From Ottelia alismoides (taxonomy: Eukaryota > Streptophyta > Magnoliopsida > Alismatales > Hydrocharitaceae), in assembly GCA_037367405.1 (NCBI GenBank), contig JAZKJV010010752.1:62001-126000 (forward strand): 64,000 bases of DNA, in the 5' to 3' direction. Positions 56,851-64,000 of this stretch are shown here, one piece after another. Positions within the stretch are counted from its first letter, which is position 1. Each line of letters opens with the position of its first letter. Made by a program: the position numbers and the translations under genes. Below the pieces are notes generated by a model, which saw only the letters and a list, made by a program, of their open reading frames with translations, searched no databases and was not told the DNA's origin.

Positions 56851-57072
56851 CTTTCTAGCATGGTGTGTCACTTGTAAAACTTGCAAATTTCCTTTTTAGT
56901 AATAAATGGTGAAGTTTTTGGGCACACACCTATACGGTGTAGGACTTTTTTTCTTTCAAAATAAACTCTAAAATCTAATAAGGAGCATATTGTACTATTA
57001 TTCATATTGTATTCTTGCATGCAATGACACATGAAGAATTTTACAACACAAAATAAAAGGTGGTTTCACTAA

Positions 57073-57231
57073 ACCAAGATTATAGCATGTGTGGTTTGCA
57101 TGTATATATTTTTTTACAATTCATATAACTAAATGTATGCTTTTTACAACCTTAGAAAAAATACCTTAACTAAACCAAGATAATAGCATGTGTGGTTTGC
57201 ATGTATCTATTTTTCACGATTCATATAAACT
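57073..57231. repeat. Two-copy tandem duplication, about 102-bp period
   Basis: ACCAAGATTATAGCATGTGT at about 57075 and ACCAAGATAATAGCATGTGT at about 57177 begin two copies that continue through GGTTTGCATGTAT and ATTCATATAAACTAAA-like text. Confidence 0.7.
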
Positions 57232-57242
57232 AAAACAAAAGG

Positions 57243-57521
57243 TGTCCTGTCAAGAAAAAGAAGCAAGCTCCTCAAGTCAAATATATAAGGTTCCACAACT
57301 CCATTTGCATATGAACACATCACTCACAAAACAAATCCGTTCTTCCTAAAAAATTCACACAAAAAATCAATCAAGAAATTAATCACATCGTTTCATTTGT
57401 TTCACTTTTATGTAATACTATTGTTTTGTATTTTTGCTGACACTTTTCTTGTAATTTATCCATCATCATTTTCCCAAGAAGTGTTAGGGTTCAATGCCAA
57501 ATATCAGACATGATATCGACA
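57243..57521 (+). repeat. Probable Copia LTR remnant with primer site
   Basis: The segment begins TGTCCTGTC and ends ATATCGACA, followed at once by TGATATCAGAGTGG, one base from the usual tRNA-Met primer site. It contains ATATATAAGG (TATA box) near 57280. The partner LTR was not found in the window. Confidence 0.55.
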
Positions 57522-57589
57522 TGATATCAGAGTGGTGATCCTAAATTGACGATCTATACCTACTTTTTGACGTGTTTCTTTCTTTCTTT

Positions 57590-59250
57590 ACCAAAAACCT
57601 CGTCGATGGACTCCCACCACCACCGGGATTGATGTTGACCCTTTACTAGCACCAACCAAAAACCGCCAAGAGGCTAGGCCACCAAATAGCAGCACCAGTC
57701 TGCAGCCCACAGCAGCACCCGGCTTCATCAGCCTGCGACCATGCTGCTTTGTGGCTTTGCAACTAGGCGTTCCACCATCTAGCAAATTCCAACGCAATCA
57801 AGTTGTGCCACAGTCATTGATGTCATCTCATTTGGTTCTTGTGACTCGCGTAGATTGTAGAAATTTTATTATCAGCCTATGAGGAAACTCATGCCTCAGT
57901 GCCAGACATTAGCGCATATTCACAGTGTTTTGCACTTGCTAAGGGATCCTATTACAACTCTGTTTGACGTCAGTCATCTTCTACCACCCATTTACTGCTA
58001 CTTTATTATCATTTTTCCCCATCATGTCGATGGGATCCAATACCATGCCATGAGTTTCTGCTTTTCCTCTTTAAATAATCCAGGAAACTACTATCAAATT
58101 GAATGGCATCTCCGATTTCAGATATTTATAGGGGATCAAAAAAGCTATATCTTCTGGCAAACAATATGATGAAGCGTACAAATAAAGACTTTGAAAAATA
58201 AGAACCTAAAAATTGCTTGATAGTGATAAGTTTGTTCATGAATTGCACTGTGAAGATCGCGGCAAACTTACACTATAAGCAAAATACGAAGGATAAACAG
58301 ACCAGCTTCAAAAGATATTCCAAGTATCGTACACTCTGTACAAAATCCGAAGACCTTTTGGAGAATTATCTATACTCCAGCACGTTTGTTGTGTCAAGCT
58401 AACTACAAAGAAAGTCATGTGGCAGGGTTTGCATGTAATGAAATAGACCAAATTTCAGTTAAATGGTCGAAATTCAACAGAAATGGTCGATATCTGTGCG
58501 CCTTGATGGGGGTTGATAGAATCATAGAAGAAAGTGTGACCGAAATGGTCGAAATTCCAGTAGAATTTCGACCGAATTTTGGCAGAAATGTCTTCTCAGT
58601 CGATCACCGATATGGTGACTGAAACCGATATTTAAAGCCTTGAATAATCCCCCAAGCCACGCATCTTGGTGCTAGATCTCAGTTAGTTGCACTTGCATCA
58701 AACTTTATTTCTAATCTTCGGGTTGTCTATGGCCGTCTTCAGAAGATGGATGTTACAACTAATCAAGCTACTCAACATCTTGTGATTCCTACTGACATTG
58801 ATGCTCTTAGTGCTTATGGTCAAGGGAGTAACTTCATTGATCAAAAGAATGCTCTTTTAGTTGTTGTTACGATTATAATCATAATAAGTGTCTTAATCGT
58901 GGCAAATCTACACGACTTTCTACAAATTGCAAGCACATGTATCACTTTATTAGAGGCGTTGGGAAAAATATGTCAAACCTACATAGTTAAACCAAGCTTC
59001 TTCCTATGACTACTTTCATAACTCTTCTACCACTCAATCAGAGTCAACACCAGCATCACCCTTGTAGCGTACTCTAGAGAATTATATGCTCGTCTAATGA
59101 GCATGTCAATCCTACTACATATATTGAGACAGAGCACACTCGAGGGCTTATTAATATTCCAAGTAGTTCTCCCAATCTGGCATCCACGACAACCTCAGGG
59201 AAGCGGGTTATTAACTTTGGGCTTTATATGACCTCACCAATAGTAGTGCA
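57590..59250 (+). pseudogene. Copia gag remnant (5' part)
   Basis: Behind the primer site a frame reads TTTGIDVDPLLAPTKN with later HLGARSQLVALASNF and LRVVYGRLQKMDVTTNQATQ segments. Frames change often. A cysteine- and histidine-bearing segment near 58870-58960 could be a decayed knuckle. No pol follows. The palindromic element 58437-58637 is inserted in it. Confidence 0.4.
58437..58637. mobile_element. Low-complexity palindromic MITE, TTTCGGTC body (second copy)
   Basis: The inverted right end CAAGGCTTTAAATATCGG matches the left end of the element at 53607 (CAAGGCCCTAAATGTCGG). Its left end ATAGACCAAATTTCAG matches that element's other end. The body is AAATGGTCGAAATT, AATTTCGACCGAA and CACCGATATGG words. 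A target duplication was not recognised. Confidence 0.6.
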
Positions 59251-59262
59251 TCTCATTCTCAA

Positions 59263-59360
59263 ACTCAAGGTTTTAAAAATGTGAGGTGGATCAACGCGAC
59301 TTTCCTTTATTAAGGCGAGGCGCAAGACTTGACGTAGTCGAGGCGTAAGCCTCAACTTAT
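59263..59360. repeat. GGCGAGGCG/GAGGCGTAAG palindromic low-complexity stretch
   Basis: It begins CAAGGTTTTAAAAATGTGAG and runs into AAGGCGAGGCGCAAG, GTCGAGGCGTAAGCCTC. The CAAGG-TTTAAA start resembles the ends of the TTTCGGTC-body elements. The right boundary is unknown. The DNA from 59361 to 59921 is unassigned. Confidence 0.4.
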
Positions 59361-59921
59361 TAAAAAATATGCATAAAAACTACAATTAAACATAAATACA
59401 TTTTTAGTCAATAAACATAAATATTTTTTAAAAATCTTAACTTTATATATGCATGCATTATATTACCGTATTCACCGAATCAGCGTACGTGTTATAAACT
59501 TATAGACGTGTAAATATCATGTGGGAGAATTTGTTCATTCATAATATTATGTGTGAGAATCATGAGATGTCTTGAATCCTAACTCATTTGTTCAGATATG
59601 TACAATGCATAGTTCATTATGTCATGTATGCACTAGCCAATGGTGAAGGGTGAAGCTGACTGTTCGAAGAGGGTGTCTAGTAGAGCCAACATGTAAAGAA
59701 CTAAAGACGCTTCTCATAATCTATGCCTCTTCGTCAAAAAGACCAACACCCTTCTTTCTTAAAACCTTGGAGTCGAACTCCGAGACTTTTCTTAGCATTC
59801 GAGGCCAAAACCTCACCCTTCACCCAGAAGACTCTTAGTATGGTACCTAACCCCCTTTCCAACAACTATTCATACCAAAGGGTTAATCCATCACATGAGA
59901 AAGGCTGCAAGTGGTAGTGGC

Positions 59922-60298
59922 CACTGTTGTAAAAGCAGGCCGACTAGTCAAGTCGGGGGATGTCGACTCGACTAGGCTTAGTCGATCAACATGACTAGTT
60001 AGTCGCCTACTCGGCTGACTTTTACATAGAGTTTTTTTTCTTTTTTAAAAGCAAACTTATTCTAATATGCTTAATGTTATATTTAAAATCAATTACTTCA
60101 TATGTTTCATTTAGAATAGAAATGTAACAGATCTACGCAAATATGAATATATGTATAAAAAATGGTTTATACATTTAAAATAATAAAAAAATCAAAATTG
60201 AGTAATGGTCGACTAAATCCGATTAGTTGCCTGACTGTCGATTAATCGTTAGTCAGTGACATTACTGACCGAGTATCGAGTACCGATTTCTGCAACCA
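59922..60298. mobile_element. Low-complexity palindromic MITE, GTCGACTAG body, 9-10 bp target duplication
   Basis: 377 bp flanked by TGGTAGTGGC at 59912-59921 and 60299-60308. The left end CACTGTTGTAAAAGCAGG and inverted right end ATGGTTGCAGAAATCGG are imperfect inverted repeats. Both sides of the body are built from GACTAGTC, GTCGACT, TTAGTCG and GATTAGTTG words with an AT-rich middle. Confidence 0.75.
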
Positions 60299-60308
60299 TG
60301 GTAGTGGC

Positions 60309-61680
60309 ACAACACCACCAGATATACCATCTTTCCTTTGAAATAAGGCATACTAGAGAGTCGACGAAATACAATCAAAATCTTCTAAAGAAACAACACC
60401 AATTTCAAAACCCTTCAACAAATATGCAACAATGTCTTCCACCGCATTTCTGGTAGAAAAAGAAATCCCCAAAATTCAAGAAATCTACGGACTACGGTCA
60501 TTGAGTCTTCAATGTCAGAAACGAAACCAACATAAAAGAACAGCGTTCGGAAAAGATGGTCATTCTTGCCAAATTCGCATCCCTTGAAACGGAGCCCTAG
60601 TTCGAGAAAGTTAAGGGCAACATAACATCTTCCTATAAAGGAATAATGGGTGGCAATATGTTCGGAAATCCTCGGAAATGTGTGCCTTACAAGATTGCAA
60701 GTGGCAACCACCAACAGCATTGATGGTTTAAAGACCACATCACCAACCACCAACTTTACCGCATCGCTGGAATAAAGTATGCCATCAACTCATCGCCAAC
60801 AAGCCCAACCCTCGTTTTTTATCCAAAGCCCAATCCTCGTTGAAACCTTTGATACACAAAGGCGGATGTTCTCCCCACGACAAGTGAGGCCCTGACCGAC
60901 AAAGCTTCCCCTTTCTTGCGCCGAGTAGTCAGGTTCAGGGAAGCTTCCCAATACCCCCTTATCAAGCCCCTATATGACCAGGAGGCCCTCTTTTTTGATT
61001 CCTGGAGAAATTTCCGGACCAGATCGACGCGCTCGAGACCTTTGATCTCGGCAGCCCATGGACAGACCATTGGAAACAAGGCGCTCCACCACACACACAG
61101 AAACAAGCGCCACATTGGTTGTATTTAGATCTTGGCATCCGTGTGGTTTTCCAAAGATGTGAACCATGTGGCAAGATGGAGTATAAGAGGCAACATCCCT
61201 CAGCACCAAGAGCCCACTCGATCCTTTCTACTTCTATCAAAAGCGAGCTAGCACAATTCCCCATCCCCTGAGGCCCACAATGTCATCAGTGACCATTGAC
61301 ACATTTCCCCATCACCCGAGGCCAACAATGTCACCTGTGAACAAGCCATTGGAGCTCTGTCGACCACTAAGGTCTGTCTAAAGACTACCCACATCCAAAA
61401 AGGACCTAATCATGATCCATACAATGTCGAGCAAATGCCTTGATTAAATATTCAAATAGGACATGCCTTTACCACATATGTATTGTTCTAAGAAAAAGGA
61501 TGATGCATGGAAGCAATACATCCAAAAATATTTGATTTGTTGCACTTCATCGTCAAATAACCACCATTCCCAAAGCAAAATCATCCACAATAGCGAAACA
61601 TATTGTGCATTATCGTCGTCTTTAGCATCCACATCCACTTTTTGCATGGTATGTCGATAATTAACCATGCTAGCCCCAAA
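60309..61680. other. Unassigned region with a short tandem duplication
   Basis: No gene family was recognised in either strand. At 61255-61340 the phrase CCCCATCxCCxGAGGCC plus AACAATGTCA occurs twice in a row with small changes. Confidence 0.4.
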
Positions 61681-61681
61681 C

Positions 61682-64000
61682 TTTTTTTTTTGAACACATA
61701 AAGGTTCGGGGGAGACACGCGGTGGTGTTCGCCCCAATTTTATTAAAAAGCGAGAAGAGGGAGAAGGGGAGAGAGGTACAATGTGAAAACAAGCACCCGG
61801 GATCAAGAGGATCCCTGTCTAAATCACAGTCCACAAACCCAGTCACCACACCCGACTAAAGCGTCACCGCAGCAACCACTCATTTAAAAGTAATTCCACA
61901 TGCGCGAAGACGTTTTCCCTGTAAAATCTTTGGCCCCTGAAGATCTTGGCGTTTCTAGCGAGCCATAAGGCCCAGATGCAAGCAAGTGGGCGGAGCAGCT
62001 CCCGTCTTTGACGATCCGCATGAGAGCGCAAGGTGATCCAGAACGATTCGGCCGAAGAAACGTCCACCCAAGAAACATTGAGGCCCTCCCAAATGGAGGT
62101 AGAGCACGGACAGCAGAAGAACAGATGTTGCAGGGTCTCCAACTCGCCGGAACACAATACGCAATCCGTGGAGCCATCCCCCGATAAGAACATAGCACAC
62201 CTATCCCGGGTCAACACCCTACCGCGGCGCAGAAGCCACAAGAAGAAGGCCACCTTTTCCGGCAAATTTAAGGTCCACAGCCATCCCAGATCATTGCAAA
62301 GGGAGGTACGATCGGAGTTTGGTTGATGGGAGATGATCTTGAAGGCCCGCCTCGCGGAGAAAGCGTCGCCACGCCAGGTCCAGTGGTCCCTTCCATTGGA
62401 AGGTGTTGGCGCATCCCTAAGCTGGTGCAGGAGCCGTAAGAGGTCATCGAAACGATCGTCGGATAGGTTTGCCGCAAAGCATGGGAACCAGCCGCCCCCA
62501 TCCCAATTAGAAGCTACCGAAGCACCCGAGTTCGCCGCCAAGGCACAGAGGCGAGGGAAGGAGCAACCGAGAGTGGTGTCCCCCGCCCACGCGTCGTGCC
62601 AAAAGAGGAAGGAGTTTCCATCACCCAGCACCCGCTTGAACAGATGAGAGAACCGCCTAGCCGCCGAGGCGATTCCCCTCCAAAAAGGCGTGCCAGAACG
62701 CGCGGCGTCAGCATCTCGCAACATGTCCCCCCCGATGGAGAGAATATCACGTAGCATAGAGGGGAAGAAGCCAGAGGCGGTACCCCAAAGTTTGTTGACC
62801 CATTTAAGCATGAGAGCATCGTTTACCAGATCCAGGCTCCGAATCCCGAGCCCACCGTCGCACTTCCTTTTCGCCACATCCTTCCAGGCCACCAGATGGA
62901 TGCCCCGCGATGCGGAGCCCTTTCTGCCCCAAAGAAAAGTCCGCATAAGGCCCTCGATCCTCCTCCTGATCCCCACCGGAATGGACCAATTCGCCAGAAA
63001 ATAGATAGGAATGGCCGCCAAAACCGACCTGATGAGCACGAGACGCCCACCCCTGGAAAGCATCGCCGCACCCCAACCAGTAAGTCTTCTCTCCGCCTTA
63101 TCAATGACCCTGCTCCAATGGGACAATCTCGTCCTTCTCGCTACAAGAGGCAGGCCCAGGTAATCGATTGGAAGAGTAGAGGGGGAGCATCCCAGAGTCA
63201 TGCCACAAGTCGCCGCATAATGATCATCCCAAGCGAAAGGGATCACCTTCGACTTTGAGTGGTTGATTCGTAACCCTGATAGGTCGCTAAAGATGTCGAA
63301 GGTGACCGCCATTCCCTTAACCTCCTCCAGACCCCCCTCAATGAAGGCGATCGTGTCGTCCGCATATTGGAGTGTAGGACATTTGCTGAAGCTACACGAG
63401 AAGCCAGATGAGAAGCCCCTCGCGATCACCCGATCCGCCATTCTCGGGAGAACGTCAGCGGCAATGACGAAGAGCATGGGTGCCAGGGGGCACCCCTGTC
63501 GAACACCCCTCCTTGGTTGAAACCGGCTACCAACGCAACGCCCATTCAACAAGATCGAAAAGGATGCCGTAGAAACACATCGACGCATCCAGGAGATCCA
63601 AATATTTGGGAATCCGCGGGCACGCAACACAGACCAAAGGAAGCTCCAGTCCAATGAGTCATAAGCCTTTGCGAAGTCGACCTTCCAGAGAAAGCCGCGT
63701 TTCTCTTGTCTGACCCAGCTTTCAACCATCTCAGACGCAAGGGCCGACACATCGGAGATCGAGCGACCAGGGATGAAAGCCACCTGGGACGGATGAATCA
63801 GAAAATCTAAAAGTACCGCCAATCTCCTCGCAAGCGCTTTCGCAACAATCAAGTACAGAGCATTCGAGATTGCAATAGGGCGATAGTCATCAATAGTTGC
63901 TGGAGATTGGGATTTCGGAATTAGAACAATAAGAGCCCTATTAATCCCATCGAAGCCAAGATTTCCCGAAGAGAATTCGACGACAACCTCCCAAACATCC
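61682..64000 (-). mobile_element. L1-type LINE, 3' part, apparently young
   Basis: The element continues beyond the right window edge. On the minus strand ORF2 ends at 61864, followed by about 170 bases of 3' UTR with AATAAA near 61740 and a terminal A run (T run 61682-61691). Only the 3' part is visible, so target duplications cannot be checked. Confidence 0.9.
61864..64000 (-). CDS. L1 ORF2, reverse transcriptase and zinc-finger tail, partial, intact frame
   Basis: The frame is open from the window edge (DVWEVVVEFSSGN near 64000) to the stop at 61864, over 710 codons without a break. RT motifs: LIVLIPKS, DDYRPIAISNALYLIVAKAL, QVAFIPGRSISDVS, LWKVDFAKAYDSLDWSFLW, RRGVRQGCPLAPMLF, then LQYADDTIAFIEG with both catalytic aspartates, and LRINHSKSK, IDYLGLPL. 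The C-terminal zf-RVT pattern is CVLCSGELETLQHLFFCC, with LACIWALWLARNAKIF near the end. The endonuclease half would lie beyond 64000. It reverse-transcribes the element's own RNA at nicked chromosomal DNA. Base composition is richer in G+C than its neighbours. Confidence 0.93.
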   Translation of the reverse strand, partial: DVWEVVVEFSSGNLGFDGINRALIVLIPKSQSPATIDDYRPIAISNALYLIVAKALARRLAVLLDFLIHPSQVAFIPGRSISDVSALASEMVESWVRQEKRGFLWKVDFAKAYDSLDWSFLWSVLRARGFPNIWISWMRRCVSTASFSILLNGRCVGSRFQPRRGVRQGCPLAPMLFVIAADVLPRMADRVIARGFSSGFSCSFSKCPTLQYADDTIAFIEGGLEEVKGMAVTFDIFSDLSGLRINHSKSKVIPFAWDDHYAATCGMTLGCSPSTLPIDYLGLPLVARRTRLSHWSRVIDKAERRLTGWGAAMLSRGGRLVLIRSVLAAIPIYFLANWSIPVGIRRRIEGLMRTFLWGRKGSASRGIHLVAWKDVAKRKCDGGLGIRSLDLVNDALMLKWVNKLWGTASGFFPSMLRDILSIGGDMLRDADAARSGTPFWRGIASAARRFSHLFKRVLGDGNSFLFWHDAWAGDTTLGCSFPRLCALAANSGASVASNWDGGGWFPCFAANLSDDRFDDLLRLLHQLRDAPTPSNGRDHWTWRGDAFSARRAFKIISHQPNSDRTSLCNDLGWLWTLNLPEKVAFFLWLLRRGRVLTRDRCAMFLSGDGSTDCVLCSGELETLQHLFFCCPCSTSIWEGLNVSWVDVSSAESFWITLRSHADRQRRELLRPLACIWALWLARNAKIFRGQRFYRENVFAHVELLLNEWLLR

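Larger units (their letters stand above)
50580..56950 (+). mobile_element. L1-type LINE, old and broken
   Basis: The order on the plus strand is ORF1 with zinc knuckles, AP-type endonuclease, reverse transcriptase, zinc-finger RVT tail. All parts are broken by stops and shifts. It has taken two insertions (about 52930-53345 and 53607-53831). A 3' poly-A tail is not evident near 56950, and target duplications were not found. Confidence 0.88.

Overview
The window is nuclear DNA from a flowering plant. The evidence is one spliced gene for a plant-specific RS-subfamily SR splicing factor together with Athila, Copia, L1, Au-like SINE, Tourist-like, CACTA-like and MULE-like elements. I cannot name the species. 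Almost everything except the SR gene is transposon DNA, much of it nested. No prokaryotic features, CRISPR arrays or rRNA/tRNA genes were seen.

Left part (1-10364): an eroded Athila-type LTR in plus orientation (about 1-1600), then AT-rich DNA, small Tourist-like MITEs (3200-3448, 3987-4220, 8597-8795, 9969-10274) and a CACTA-like mini-element (9414-9721). Between 4298 and 8553 there are eleven foldback elements, almost every one sitting in a (TA)n-type microsatellite. Nine or ten share one internal core but have exchanged ends.

10365-28765: a complete but dead Athila (Ty3/gypsy) element on the minus strand, 18.4 kb, with 3.83-kb LTRs, a GCTAT target duplication, a tRNA-Asp-type primer site, gag-pro-RT-RNaseH-INT remnants, and an unusual row of polypurine hairpins behind integrase. 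29122-34371: a Tourist-like MITE split by a 4.8-kb dead Copia element (plus strand), followed directly by another Tourist-like MITE sharing the same TTA.

37190-49583 (minus): the only convincing host gene, an RS31/RS40-type SR protein of 255 codons in five coding exons, all with matching phases and splice sites. Its fourth intron is 10.4 kb. It holds a MULE-like element with a G-rich interior (38749-40133), a non-autonomous LTR retrotransposon (42038-44880) that itself contains a SINE and a small palindromic element, a second SINE piece, a degenerate copy of exon 4, and an orphan 5'-UTR-like exon. The first coding intron contains a likely poison exon.

Right part (50580-64000): an old, broken L1 (plus) carrying two insertions, a truncated Copia remnant, several low-complexity palindromic elements, and the 3' part of a young-looking L1 (minus) whose ORF2 is open to the window edge.

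Two signals seem least explained by standard catalogues: (1) the cluster of TA-microsatellite foldback elements with shuffled ends, and (2) a scattered class of small elements whose bodies are built from element-specific short self-complementary words (CGATAT, TTTCGGTC, GTCGACTAG and others); three of them have 9-10 bp target duplications.
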